A stretch of 64,000 nt of DNA from an uncultured Prevotellaceae bacterium (GCA_902781315.1 CACZIT010000001.1:1-64000), one strand, 5' to 3'. Shown: positions 15,801-25,916, counted from the stretch's first letter. The notes: generated by a model not told the origin, from the sequence alone. A program made the numbers and translations.

Positions 15801-18447
15801 TGGCAAACCTGTATTTGATTTGCGACTTTGAAGTGATGACCACATCCGTCCCGTCGAGCTCGCAGTCGTCGTAGACACCCATCGACTCCGGAACAAGTTC
15901 ACCATTCTCTGACTTGTAGACGTCTATCTGTCCGCCGCCCCAATGCACGATAGCGCGGGCACTGCCATCGGTGAGGTCGCCCACTACTGTGATGAACGAG
16001 TGATAGGTGTGACTCCATCCGTCGCCCATGGGTTTGTAAGACTCGTCCTGGTCGGTACTGCTCTTGTCGCCGTAGAACACCGTTGGCAGGTTGGTGTCGT
16101 AGCTGTTATACGAGTGGCTGAACGTAAGCGGCATCACGCCATCCATCGCAAAGCTGGTCTTCGTGTAGTGCTGGAAGTTTCCTAACTCCAGTCCCGTGCC
16201 CAGGGCAATGGTCTTCAGCGTGGTGTTCAGAGGATGGAAGTAATCGTCGTCCTGCGGATCAGGGGTCTCTATCTCTCCAGACTCAATCTTCTTCATGATG
16301 CGGTAGAGCATCACGAACGCCTCGCCACGGGTACAGTAGGCATAGGGGCGGAACTCGTCGTTGGCGGTAGAGATGATCCCCAGTTGTGCGGCTTTGCGGA
16401 TATACCCCATCAGTCTCGGCTGAGTGCTGGCAAGCTGCACGACATTCGCATCGTTCGGGAACGGATTGTCTGTACTCGTGAGGTCTGGCTGGATGTTGAA
16501 CGTCTCCATCAGCACCTTCAGCACATGGTCGCGTGCTATCTGACCTTCGGGTTCAAAGGCCAGACGGTTGCGGTCGAAGGGGGTAATGCCATCGCCATAC
16601 TCCAGATAGAGCAGGGCTTTGGCCGCGCGGTAGTAGTAAGTCGACGGGTCTTGCAAGTCGAAATACACGCAAGGATAATTATCGGAAGGAAAAATAGAGG
16701 GAACATTTGAAGGCCCTCGATAAAGTCCAAAGATAGAAGTCTTCGCTACTTCTGAACGAGAAATCTTCCTACTTGGTAGCAATAACCCATTTTCTCCTTC
16801 TACTATTCCTAAGTTGTAGAGATAGAGTGCGGCTTGTCTTACTTGTCCACTAGTACAATCAGGAAATGGTTCTATTAATTCTCCATCTTCGATGATAGTT
16901 CCAAAGCTACTCCAAGGAGCAGTGTTGGCATATAAAGACTTGCAGCCAGAAGGAACATGCAATGTAATAGATTCAAAATCGATTCCGTCGAAAGCCTCGC
17001 TATTTGTCTTGGGAATTTCCGTGGCGTTACAATAGACGTCACAAATGTTTTCGCAACCTTGGATAATTCCCCAACCAATGGAATCTACAGTACTAGGAAT
17101 GGTTATACTTTGGAGATTCGTACATCCTTCAAGACAATAGCTATCAATGGTCTTAGTGCCTTCAGGAAAGACTATGTAAGTCAGTTGATCGCAATAACTG
17201 AAAGCAGAACTTCCTATTGTTTCAACACTATTTGGTATGTCAATGGTTCGTTTGGTACCGACAAAGGAATAAGCTCCTATGCTGGTTACATCATCTGGGA
17301 TTTGTGTGTTCTTACATCCCAAAATAAGCATATTATAGTACGTGTCGATAATTGCATTGCAATTGTTTCGTGAGTCAAAATTGGGATTATCGGGGTCGAC
17401 CGTAATCGATTCCAAGTTAGTGCAACCAGAAAATGCAAACGAATCTATAAACCTCACACTCTTGGAAATAAAAAGTGATTTTAAAGCTGTACAATTCCGA
17501 AATGCGTCATTTTCGATGCTAGTTACGCTATTAGGTATAGATATCGATTCCAGACGGTTACATCCTTCAAAGGCACTATTGTCAATAAGAGTTATGCCTT
17601 CGGGAATTATAGTAGTATTGCAACCTCGTATTAAATAATTTCTGCTTGTTTCAATAATAGCGTTACAATTATTGCGGGAGTCATATCTGGTGTTACCAGG
17701 CTCGACAACTATCGACATCAAGCTGCCGCAACCAGCAAATGTATTCTGATTAATACTATTGACGCTGCTTGGAATAGTGAGAGACTCTAATCCACTGCAG
17801 TCTGCAAAGGCCCAATCACGGAGAATAGTGACCGTTGAGGGTATCTCTATGGAAGTAAGGCTGCTACAATAAGAGAAAGTCCCATAATCGATTATCGAGA
17901 GGTTCTTAGGAATATTGACAGAACCAAGACTGCTGCATCCGAAAAAAGCATATTGGCCAATGTTGTAGATGTTATCATGAAGATTAATGCTTTTTAAGTT
18001 TGAACATTCACGAAATGCAGAGGCTCCAATATATGAAATTCCGTCAGGAAGAACAATCGATTCTAAAGAATAACAGCCAGAAAACGTAGAAGCCTCTATG
18101 CGAGTTACAGATGGTGGGATGTTTACTGTTTTCAGCCTTGGACAGTGAGCAAAAGCTCTTTGCCCAATCGTTGAAACACTATTAGGAAGGGTTACGGAAG
18201 TCAGTGACTCACAATGCATAAAGGCTTCCTCACTTACCGTATAGACAGAATAAGTCACACCCTCCCATTCAACAGTGGGAGGAACAATAATATCCCCCTT
18301 ATACCAAGAATTGTAGTCAGCGACAGAGGCAGATCTTAGGCTATTATCTAAGTTATAGGCGATACCATCAATTAAGGCATCGTATGCGCTCACTTTCGTA
18401 GAGAGCGAGATGGCTATCAGGGTGAGTAGGAATAGTCTTTTTCTCAT
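12898..18447 (-). CDS. Giant RHS/YD-repeat protein with BspA LRR and SLH-like domains
   Basis: This 1849-residue secreted protein starts with a signal peptide (1-21). BspA/LRR_5 repeats follow (about 45-560, with recurring SIxIPNSVTSI-type and CNAII-type motifs), then an SLH-like region (about 565-765). The RHS part begins near 775 (MPLTFSHSYNSYD) and carries many YD repeats. It ends with the core signature YYMRARHYDPTIGRFLSEDP, which is followed by DPEGLY. The last 142 residues (12898-13326) differ: they are Asn/Lys-rich and AT-rich, as in the variable tips of polymorphic toxins. No immunity gene is obvious, since the next gene is the LRR-dockerin protein 13 bp away. I do not recognise the tip. 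Confidence 0.88.
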   Translation of the reverse strand: MRKRLFLLTLIAISLSTKVSAYDALIDGIAYNLDNSLRSASVADYNSWYKGDIIVPPTVEWEGVTYSVYTVSEEAFMHCESLTSVTLPNSVSTIGQRAFAHCPRLKTVNIPPSVTRIEASTFSGCYSLESIVLPDGISYIGASAFRECSNLKSINLHDNIYNIGQYAFFGCSSLGSVNIPKNLSIIDYGTFSYCSSLTSIEIPSTVTILRDWAFADCSGLESLTIPSSVNSINQNTFAGCGSLMSIVVEPGNTRYDSRNNCNAIIETSRNYLIRGCNTTIIPEGITLIDNSAFEGCNRLESISIPNSVTSIENDAFRNCTALKSLFISKSVRFIDSFAFSGCTNLESITVDPDNPNFDSRNNCNAIIDTYYNMLILGCKNTQIPDDVTSIGAYSFVGTKRTIDIPNSVETIGSSAFSYCDQLTYIVFPEGTKTIDSYCLEGCTNLQSITIPSTVDSIGWGIIQGCENICDVYCNATEIPKTNSEAFDGIDFESITLHVPSGCKSLYANTAPWSSFGTIIEDGELIEPFPDCTSGQVRQAALYLYNLGIVEGENGLLLPSRKISRSEVAKTSIFGLYRGPSNVPSIFPSDNYPCVYFDLQDPSTYYYRAAKALLYLEYGDGITPFDRNRLAFEPEGQIARDHVLKVLMETFNIQPDLTSTDNPFPNDANVVQLASTQPRLMGYIRKAAQLGIISTANDEFRPYAYCTRGEAFVMLYRIMKKIESGEIETPDPQDDDYFHPLNTTLKTIALGTGLELGNFQHYTKTSFAMDGVMPLTFSHSYNSYDTNLPTVFYGDKSSTDQDESYKPMGDGWSHTYHSFITVVGDLTDGSARAIVHWGGGQIDVYKSENGELVPESMGVYDDCELDGTDVVITSKSQIKYRFAKQENSESAILHLTTITDRNGNTLTVNYENGASNTKRISSVSDGHRSLNFSYLQGTDLLAEVQAPENRTISFTYFDNPQTFKKQLQSFTDAEGNTTTYEYNNLSNPAVSKLLTKIQLPKGNYIENEYDANRRLTKTTNGLNGVPTAQTTVAVTAEYGNQATQLTSQVDVLRNGQTSAFNYTFDTNNVVTTITGAEDYSYSNTYGDNSHPELPTYIKDNELEIENICYDEKGNVTSFTLKDYSDNPTTHMTYDEMNNLTSITDPNGNTTTYTYDSNGNLTHISAPEEVTTDITVDSRGLPMEVTNALGIKTQFEYDDYGNLTKTMMPALNLETSANYDNASRLISTTDELNRTKSFEYNKNDFLTKETDAANHATRYEYDANDNLKKITNAKNGVTTLSYDEATDWLTSVSFGGNTRHYTYNPDGTIKSLTKPDGTTYNYTYDGLGRVTDDGIYQYEYYYDRPLLQRITKGSKKREFEFDALRRLTGSYSADDYDDFIFYNYDANGNCNGINYKEGSAIYTYDGQNRMTEIEYYDYLQSMQSPLARFSYRKDNQIEQAQYGYKNVIYVDYSYDEAGRLIGKKTYMENGTVIANYTLELDDAGNIVRQNAFEPFGRKVLSDEEVSYSYNNSNRITRAGNISFEFDANGNTTKRGSETYTWDASDRLINAGGTEITYDPTGLIASYGDTNFAVDPLGMGNVISDSKSGARYIYGNGLEARVVNGVFSFYVTDLRGSVVAIVDENGNITHKYQYDDFGNVLRKEEADYNPFQYVGKYGVMYLNDHLYYMRARHYDPTIGRFLSEDPIWSTNLYPYADNNPVMGIDPEGLYTKEYIENKRNGGYEICRKNNSGKDLENCYNYVDTEMEKTYGPTTSNSQEQNDDYYIIPKVDNKTKNNSSAIDLVKKSTETNLNQNVSNNQNNYGSPVYSLGGTIKLLNPISILKSGKDGGKKIKEDFKKYDTHYRDKYPIIP

Positions 18448-18515
18448 GCTGAATTTTATTATTTTTTAGTTGTTTTCGGATGATGTGGATTGAATAGAGT
18501 TTGTAGTTGTCGCTG

Positions 18516-18546
18516 CAAAGTTACAAAAAATAATTTACTCGGCAAA
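18516..18546 (-). promoter_or_regulatory. Promoter of the RHS gene
   Basis: On the minus strand TTTG (18546-18543) and TAACTTTG (18523-18516) are separated by 19 bp. The start codon is about 70 bp downstream. Confidence 0.75.
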
Positions 18547-18559
18547 GGAAAAGGGGCGG

Positions 18560-18669
18560 AAAATGAGTTGGTTTTCAGGGGAATATGAGTTGTTTTGCTG
18601 AGGAAAATAAGTGAATTTCCGAAGCAAAACAAGTTGGTTTCTGAGATAAAACAGGTTGGTTTGCCGGGC
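18560..18669. repeat. 22-bp-period tandem array, five degenerate units
   Basis: Units begin at 18560, 18582, 18604, 18626 and 18648. The consensus is roughly AAAAnrAGTTGgTTTnnnrrg; the last two carry AAAC and GTTT as dyad arms six bases apart. Period and unit count match the arrays at 374-505 and 35216-35325, although the sequence does not. Confidence 0.75.
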
Positions 18670-18698
18670 AACTACCCAGATGTGTACCCAGCTGAGGC

Positions 18699-18729
18699 TT
18701 GACTTCGATGTCGAAATGTTGTAATTTTG
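18699..18729 (+). promoter_or_regulatory. Promoter of the HU-like gene
   Basis: TTG at 18699-18701 and TAATTTTG at 18722-18729, spaced 20 bp, lie 43 bp before the start codon. Confidence 0.75.
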
Positions 18730-18772
18730 CAGCATCGAAATCAATCAACAACTTAAAAAACAGAAAAAAGTT

Positions 18773-19201
18773 ATGGCAGTATTCTACAAGATGATGAGAA
18801 ACGAGATGAAGTGTAACCAGAACTATGGCCGCTACTATGCCCATACGGTGAGGATGGGACGTGTAGGACTGGAGGAGCTGGAGGGACTGATAGAGAAACG
18901 GTGCACGGCGACGCGGGGCGACGTGCGGCTGGTGCTGATGGAGCTGGTGGACGTGATGCAGGAGGAGCTGCAGGCGGGGAAGGTGGTGGAACTGGACGGC
19001 TTCGGGCGCTTCGCGCTGTCGGTGAGGGGCGAGTGTGTGGACCGGCCGGAGGAGTTTTCGCCCGATGAGCACGTGAAGGGCCTGCATTGCAACTTCACGC
19101 CTGCGGGACGTCGGCGCGGCATGGGCGACGGCACCATCTGCCGCCGCTTCTACGAGGGTTGCGAGGTGAAGGAGGCTCCGCTCTACGACAAACCTCGATG
19201 A
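18773..19201 (+). CDS. HU-family DNA-binding protein (HU-related, Bacteroidales type)
   Basis: This 142-residue protein belongs to the enlarged HU-like family of Bacteroidales that binds and bends DNA as a dimer. The HU fold is visible from about residue 30. Its helices include LVLMELVDVMQEELQAGKVV, followed by the strand-turn sequence LDGFGRFALSV, which corresponds to the G-hG-F motif of HU. The variable arm is replaced by a charged segment. It has its own promoter and is convergent with the GxxExxY gene, across the structured element 19244-19384. Confidence 0.88.
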   Translation: MAVFYKMMRNEMKCNQNYGRYYAHTVRMGRVGLEELEGLIEKRCTATRGDVRLVLMELVDVMQEELQAGKVVELDGFGRFALSVRGECVDRPEEFSPDEHVKGLHCNFTPAGRRRGMGDGTICRRFYEGCEVKEAPLYDKPR

Positions 19202-19243
19202 TAGTCGCATGGTGTCCACGAAAAACACGAAGGGCACGAAAGA

Positions 19244-19384
19244 AGAAAGGAACTCTGAAGGAAAATGGCGCTGTCACGCCATTTTTGAAGCACAGGCGGA
19301 TACCGCATCGGCAAACATGTTTGCCATGCAGCATCCGCCCATGCTTCAATTCCGCTTCACGGAATTCCTTCAGAGTTCCTTTCT
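19244..19384. repeat. Nested palindrome element between convergent genes
   Basis: Perfect 20-bp inverted repeats (19244-19263 and 19365-19384) enclose further hairpins. AAATGGCG faces CGCCATTT near 19262-19285. GAAGCA and GGCGGAT face ATCCGCC and TGCTTC (about 19287-19347). GCAAACATGTTTGC is itself palindromic, and AATTCCG (19348-19354) faces CGGAATT (19360-19366). Almost the whole 141 bp is base-paired with itself. There is no coding potential. Confidence 0.85.
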
Positions 19385-19391
19385 GAAATCA

Positions 19392-19784
19392 TCAGCGTAG
19401 CACCCGCTTGATATTGATGCGAGGTTCGCCGAAGTTGAGCAACAGACCGTATTTCAATTGTAAGGCTTTCAGATAGTTAAGCACTTGACTGAAGTGAGCG
19501 GGTGCGAGTTCGTCTAAAGCTTTGATCTCTACGATGATATGGCCATAGCAGAGAAAATCGACAAAGAAATCATGAGCCAACGGCTTTCCTTTGTAATGCA
19601 CAACGAGGTGTTTCTCTCGCTCATAGGGGATGCCACGCAACTGAAACTCTATCTCCAGGGCATCTCCATACAACTTTTCAGGAAACCCGTTTCCAATTCT
19701 TTTATGTACCTCTACAGCCGCGCCATTCACTTTATATATTTCGGCTTCGATGGCTTCATCTTGTATAGGGTGATGACTGAGCAT
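19392..19784 (-). CDS. GxxExxY family protein
   Basis: This 130-residue protein belongs to the GxxExxY family (named after the motif near GNGFPEKLY), which has a restriction-nuclease-like fold and unknown function. VEIKALDEL and the following helix (QVLNYLKALQLKYGLLLNFG) are typical. ATG 19784 is chosen as start because a -7-like TACCTTTG on the minus strand (19820-19813) lies between it and the longer alternatives at 19826 (ATG) and 19835 (TTG). Confidence 0.85.
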   Translation of the reverse strand: MLSHHPIQDEAIEAEIYKVNGAAVEVHKRIGNGFPEKLYGDALEIEFQLRGIPYEREKHLVVHYKGKPLAHDFFVDFLCYGHIIVEIKALDELAPAHFSQVLNYLKALQLKYGLLLNFGEPRINIKRVLR

Positions 19785-19894
19785 AATCTTCTTTGGATAT
19801 GTTTTTTCATGGCAAAGGTAATACATTTTTCTCAAAGTTAGAAATCTTCGGCAAAGAAAAGGACGGGCAGAAAGAATTTTGTTGAAAACAAAAA

Positions 19895-19960
19895 TGACGA
19901 GATGGGGCTATTCAGGAATGATGAGTTGGCTCATCAGACCGGAATGGCCCTATCTCGTCA
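19895..19960 (-). terminator. 66-bp hairpin terminator of the rsfS-ftsH-cdsA operon
   Basis: TGACGAGATGGGGC-type sequence at the left faces GGCCCTATCTCGTCA at the right. The apex is a second stem in which TGATGAG faces CTCATCA across a TTGG loop. On the minus strand the stem is followed by TTTTTGTTTTC. It lies 75 bp past the cdsA stop. Confidence 0.8.
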
Positions 19961-20035
19961 CAACGCATAGGCGTTCTTTCTGCGTGTCCTTTTCTTTGTC
20001 GTGCCCTTTATGTATTTCGTGGACAAAAAGAAGAA

Positions 20036-20929
20036 TCAGCCGAGGAACTGGAGGGTGTAGAGGTAGATGACGGCGGCGGGGATGGCCATGAGGGAGGAAT
20101 CGAAGCGGTCGAGCATGCCGCCGTGGCCGGGCAGGATGTTGCCGGAGTCCTTGATGCCGAGGGTACGCTTAAAGAGACTCTCTACGAGGTCGCCCCAGGT
20201 GCCGAAGAACACTACGACGAGGCCGAGGCCGAGCCATTTGAGAGTTGAGAGTTGAGAGTTGAGTGTTGAGAGTTCTTGGGAGGCAGAGCCAAGAGGTGAG
20301 CCGGTTGTAGCGAACTGGCTGATGATGGCTGCGGCGATGAGCACGAAGATGCCTCCGCCGATGGAGCCTTCCCAACTCTTGCCCGGCGAGACGCGTGGGA
20401 AGAGCTTGTGGCGGCCGAGGAGTGAACCGGTGCAGTAGGCGCCGGTGTCGTTCACCCACAGGAAGACGAATACGCTCATGGGCAGCATCCAATGGTAGGC
20501 AATCTGGCCCGTCTGCGGGTCGGTCTGGAAGCTGAGTACGTTGATCATGGAGAAGGGTAGGGCGACGTACATCTGCGAGAGCATGGTGTAGGCCCAGTCC
20601 TGAATGGGATTTTTCTGCTTCAGATAGAGTTCGCTGATGAACAGATAGATGATGGTGAGCAGATAGGGGACGAAGGCTGACGGGGGAACGATGCCCGTGC
20701 AGTAGCCTGCCATGGCGAGGAAGAGATAGACGCCGGCAGCCGTGGCAATGAAGCGGTTGACGGTGGTGTCGGCAACGTGCTCGTTGACGAGCCCGCAGAA
20801 CTCCCATAGCGAGAGGCCTGTGATGATGGCAAAGAGCAGAATCATGGCGTCGCCGCGCAGGCAGATGCCCGTGACCATGATGGCAACGAAGAGGATGCCG
20901 GTGATGGTGCGTATGATGAAGTTGTTCAT
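20036..20929 (-). CDS. cdsA: Phosphatidate cytidylyltransferase
   Basis: This 297-residue multi-pass membrane enzyme converts phosphatidate and CTP to CDP-diacylglycerol for phospholipid synthesis. It has hydrophobic helices throughout and the C-terminal CdsA signature (DLVESLFKRTLGIKDSGN followed by LPGHGG). Residues about 213-230 (ELSTLNSQLSTL) encode the GTTGAGAGTT-type intergenic repeat, here translated in frame just before the conserved GTWGDLVES block. It is third in the operon, 23 bp after ftsH. Confidence 0.95.
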   Translation of the reverse strand: MNNFIIRTITGILFVAIMVTGICLRGDAMILLFAIITGLSLWEFCGLVNEHVADTTVNRFIATAAGVYLFLAMAGYCTGIVPPSAFVPYLLTIIYLFISELYLKQKNPIQDWAYTMLSQMYVALPFSMINVLSFQTDPQTGQIAYHWMLPMSVFVFLWVNDTGAYCTGSLLGRHKLFPRVSPGKSWEGSIGGGIFVLIAAAIISQFATTGSPLGSASQELSTLNSQLSTLKWLGLGLVVVFFGTWGDLVESLFKRTLGIKDSGNILPGHGGMLDRFDSSLMAIPAAVIYLYTLQFLG

Positions 20930-20952
20930 ATCGGTTGGATGTTAATGGGACA

Positions 20953-23052
<2,100 letters not shown>

Positions 23053-23079
23053 ATTGCGAAAAAAATGGTGTGAGGATGG

Positions 23080-23469
23080 TTAGTCAAGATTGGGAACCTC
23101 GGTCTGCGGTGCGTCCTGCCAGAGGTTCTCTATATTATAATAGGAGCGCATGTCGGGCACGAAGATGTGCACCATCACGTCGGTATAGTCCATTGCCACC
23201 CAGTGGGCCAGTTCCAGTCCGACGGTGCGGACGGGCTTCTCGCCCATGTCGATGCGGGCCGTCTCCTCCACCGAGTCGGTGATGGCTTCCACCTGTGTGG
23301 GCGTGTTGCCTTGGCAGACGACGAAGTACTGTGCGATGGCTCCGTCGATGCCGCGCAGGTCGATGACGGTGATGTCCTGACCTTTCTTTTCCTGTATACC
23401 TTTAATGATGGTGCTGACCAGTTTTTCTACTTGTGTTTCGGCAGTGCCGATGGTTTTTGCTTCTTCCAT
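23080..23469 (-). CDS. rsfS: Ribosomal silencing factor RsfS
   Basis: This 129-residue protein binds ribosomal protein L14 and blocks subunit joining when nutrients are scarce. ISLAND-type family motifs are visible: the central QYFVVCQGNTPTQVEAI and the C-terminal HWVAMDYTDVMVHIF. It is first in the operon rsfS-ftsH-cdsA, downstream of a good promoter at 23528-23557. Confidence 0.95.
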   Translation of the reverse strand: MEEAKTIGTAETQVEKLVSTIIKGIQEKKGQDITVIDLRGIDGAIAQYFVVCQGNTPTQVEAITDSVEETARIDMGEKPVRTVGLELAHWVAMDYTDVMVHIFVPDMRSYYNIENLWQDAPQTEVPNLD

Positions 23470-23527
23470 TCAGTGATGTTGTTTTCTTTTTTATCTGAAA
23501 AAATGAATTTTTGTCATTAAAACACTG

Positions 23528-23557
23528 CAAAGATAGTGCCTTTTTGGCAAATAACAA
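23528..23557 (-). promoter_or_regulatory. Promoter of the rsfS-ftsH-cdsA operon
   Basis: On the minus strand TTG (23557-23555) and TATCTTTG (23535-23528) are 19 bp apart. The start codon of rsfS lies about 60 bp downstream. Confidence 0.75.
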
Positions 23558-23608
23558 GAAGAAAATGATGGATTTTGCAGTTTTTTATAAAAAAAGTTGC
23601 GAAAATTC

Positions 23609-23638
23609 TTGGTAATTCAAAAAAAAGCAGTACCTTTG
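23609..23638 (+). promoter_or_regulatory. Promoter of tRNA-Gln
   Basis: TTG at 23609-23611 and TACCTTTG at 23631-23638, spacing 19 bp. The tRNA begins 45 bp downstream. Confidence 0.8.
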
Positions 23639-23682
23639 CATCCGCAAATCGGTTCCAAGGGTGGAACTGAGGCAAAAAAGAT

Positions 23683-23753
23683 TGGGGTATGGTGTAATGG
23701 TAACACTGCAGATTCTGGTCCTGCCTTTCCTGGTTCGAGTCCGGGTACCCCAA
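23683..23753 (+). tRNA. tRNA-Gln (CTG)
   Basis: This 71-nt cloverleaf has acceptor TGGGGTA paired with TACCCCA, discriminator A, and T arm CCTGG-TTCGAGT-CCGGG with one weak pair. The anticodon loop TTCTGGT gives CTG. CCA is not encoded. Confidence 0.9.
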
Positions 23754-23758
23754 CAGCA

Positions 23759-23788
23759 GAAGACTTCCGACGAGGAAGTCTTTTTTTG
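23759..23788 (+). terminator. Terminator of tRNA-Gln
   Basis: AGACTTCC (23761-23768) faces GGAAGTCT (23774-23781), followed by TTTTTTG. Confidence 0.88.
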
Positions 23789-23828
23789 TTTCCTTGCGAA
23801 ATCTATGGCAGCGATGGACGAAAAGAAA

Positions 23829-23860
23829 CGGGCGAAGTCATCACGAAATGACTTCGCCCG
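23829..23860 (-). terminator. Terminator of the DUF349 gene
   Basis: CGGGCGAAGTCAT faces ATGACTTCGCCCG. On the minus strand it is followed by TTTCTTTTC, a weak U tract. It lies 31 bp past the stop codon. Confidence 0.65.
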
Positions 23861-23891
23861 CATTCATTGATGGGTATTGGGTGTATTATGC

Positions 23892-25916
23892 TTAAGCCTC
23901 TTCGTTTTCTTCAGCAGCCTCTGCGGCAGCATTTTCGGCGTCGATGGCTTTGATCTTGTCGTAGGTGAGCTTCAGGTCGTCCTTCAGCTTCTGCACCTTG
24001 CGGTTCATCTCGTCGATGAGCGAGTTACCCTTCTTCGAAGCAGCATTGAGGAAGCCGAGGTTGTTCTCGTAGGTCTGCACCTCCTGCTTCATCTGCTCGT
24101 AGCGGCGCATCAGTCGGGTGCGCTCGTTGTCGAGAGCGTCCTCGCCACGGCGTGCCACGTTCTTCAGGTTGCTCTTGAAGTTGTCCAGACGGCGGCGTGC
24201 TGTCGAGATGTTCAGCTCTTTGTAGATCTTGTCGAGCACCTCGCGGTATTCGGCATAGAGCTTGTCCTTCTCGCGGAACGGCACGTGGCCCACCTGGTTG
24301 TATTCCTCCACGAGTGCGTGCACCTTCTCCTGGGCGTCGTCGGAAGCATTCTCCAGCAGTTCCTTCAGCTGGGCGATGATGCCGCGCTTGGCTTCCAGGT
24401 TGGCGCGCTCTTCGTTGCGTGTGCCGGCGGTGGCGGCGTTGCGGGCTTCGAAGAACTTATTGCAGGCTCCCAGGAACTCTTCCCACAGCTGGTCGCCCAG
24501 CTTCTTGGGCACCATGCCGATGGTCTTCCATTCCTTCTGCAGGGCAATGAACTTGTCGCCCGTCGACTTCCAGTCGGTGCTGTCTTGCAGGGCCTTGGCC
24601 TTCTCGATGAGTTCGCGCTTCTTCTCGGCATTCTCGGCAAAGCGCTGCTTCATGCCTCTGAAGTATTCGGTCTTGCGGCTGAAGAAGTCGTCGCAGGCGG
24701 CGCGGAAGCGCTCGAATATCTTCACGTTCATCTTCTGCGGAGCGAAGCCGATGGTCTTCCACTCGTTCTGCAGTTCGATGATCTGCTTGGTGTGCTTGTC
24801 CCAGTCGCCGGCACCCTTGTTTTCTTCAGCGGCGATGGCTTCCACCTTCTCGCAGAGTTCGGTCTTCTTCTGCAGGTTCTCCTCCTCACGGGCACGCAGG
24901 TTCTCGAAGTGCTGCTGGTGGCGCTTGTTGATGATGGTCGATGCAGCCTTGAAGCGGCTCCACACCTCTTCGCGCAGATCTTTGGCCACGGGGCCTATCT
25001 CGCGGTACTGGGCGTGCAGTTCCTGCAACTGGTGGAAGGCGCTGATGACGTCGGTCTCTTCGGCCAGCTTCTCGGCAGCCTCGCAGAGTTTCGTCTTCAG
25101 TTCCAGATTCTTCTTGAAGTCGTATTCGCGAGCCTCGTTGTTCAGTTTCAGCAGGTCGTAGAACTGCTCAACGTAGAGCTGATAGTTGCGCCACAGTTCG
25201 TTGGCACGTTCAGCAGGCACGGCCTTGATTTCGCGCCACTGCTGCTGCAGCTCTTTGAACTGCTGATAGGAGCGGTTGGCCTCGTCGGGCGAGGTCACCA
25301 TGCCCTTTATCTTCTCGATGATCTCAAGTTTCTTTTTCAGGTTTTCCTGCTTCTCGGCTTCCTGCTCTTGGAACACCTTGGCGCGCTTCTCCTTGATGAC
25401 GTTCATCTCGACCTTGAACATTTCCTCCAGGTCGTCAGGACGCACGACATACTTATCGGGATCGCCGCCACCGTCGATGTATTCCTTCAGCTGCTGCTCT
25501 CGCTCGGCGATGTGCAACTTGTAGAAGACGGTCTTCAGCAGGTCAACTTCTTCCTTCACGGGTGTTTCTTCACTGTGAGCAATTTCCTTCACGCGGTCCA
25601 ATACTTCCTGTTTCGAGGTGTAAATTTTCTTTTCGGCCACCTCTTCAGCCACGGGCTCCTCGGCAGCAGGCTCCTCGGCGGGTGCTTCCTCTGCTGCAGG
25701 TGCCTCTTCTGCAGCAGGCTCCTCGGCGGGTGCTTCCTCTGCTGCGGGTGCCTCTTCTGAAGCAGGCTCCTCGGCGGGTGCTTCCTCTGCTACGGGTGCT
25801 TCAGCAACTTCTGCTGCGTTTTCTGCCACGTTCTGTACTTCTGCTGCGGCCTCAGCTGCAACTTGCTCTTCTGCTAACTGACCCTGTTCCAGGGCATTCT
25901 CTTGAGAGTTCATCAT
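23892..25916 (-). CDS. DUF349 family coiled-coil protein
   Basis: This 674-residue cytoplasmic protein has several DUF349 domains, recognised by repeated WKTIGxxPxK motifs followed by aromatic/charged helices (for example WKTIGFAPQKMNVKIFERF and WKTIGMVPKKLGDQLWEEF). The N-terminal 100 residues are an Ala/Glu/Pro-rich low-complexity repeat (AEEAPAEEPA words). Function is not established for the family. It is monocistronic, with its own promoter (26010-26042) and terminator. Confidence 0.88.
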   Translation of the reverse strand: MMNSQENALEQGQLAEEQVAAEAAAEVQNVAENAAEVAEAPVAEEAPAEEPASEEAPAAEEAPAEEPAAEEAPAAEEAPAEEPAAEEPVAEEVAEKKIYTSKQEVLDRVKEIAHSEETPVKEEVDLLKTVFYKLHIAEREQQLKEYIDGGGDPDKYVVRPDDLEEMFKVEMNVIKEKRAKVFQEQEAEKQENLKKKLEIIEKIKGMVTSPDEANRSYQQFKELQQQWREIKAVPAERANELWRNYQLYVEQFYDLLKLNNEAREYDFKKNLELKTKLCEAAEKLAEETDVISAFHQLQELHAQYREIGPVAKDLREEVWSRFKAASTIINKRHQQHFENLRAREEENLQKKTELCEKVEAIAAEENKGAGDWDKHTKQIIELQNEWKTIGFAPQKMNVKIFERFRAACDDFFSRKTEYFRGMKQRFAENAEKKRELIEKAKALQDSTDWKSTGDKFIALQKEWKTIGMVPKKLGDQLWEEFLGACNKFFEARNAATAGTRNEERANLEAKRGIIAQLKELLENASDDAQEKVHALVEEYNQVGHVPFREKDKLYAEYREVLDKIYKELNISTARRRLDNFKSNLKNVARRGEDALDNERTRLMRRYEQMKQEVQTYENNLGFLNAASKKGNSLIDEMNRKVQKLKDDLKLTYDKIKAIDAENAAAEAAEENEEA

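Larger units (their letters stand above)
18448..18772. other. Divergent promoter region with 22-bp array
   Basis: No gene is supported here. The region contains the minus-strand promoter for the RHS gene (18516-18546), the five-unit 22-bp array (18560-18669) and the plus-strand promoter for the HU-like gene (18699-18729). The array thus lies exactly between two divergent promoters. Confidence 0.8.

Noticed and set aside
23877-25760. Long open frame opposite the DUF349 gene (627 codons)
   Set aside because: Leu/Val/His-rich antisense translation typical of the complement of a Glu/Lys-rich coiled-coil gene; no start signal or family motif.
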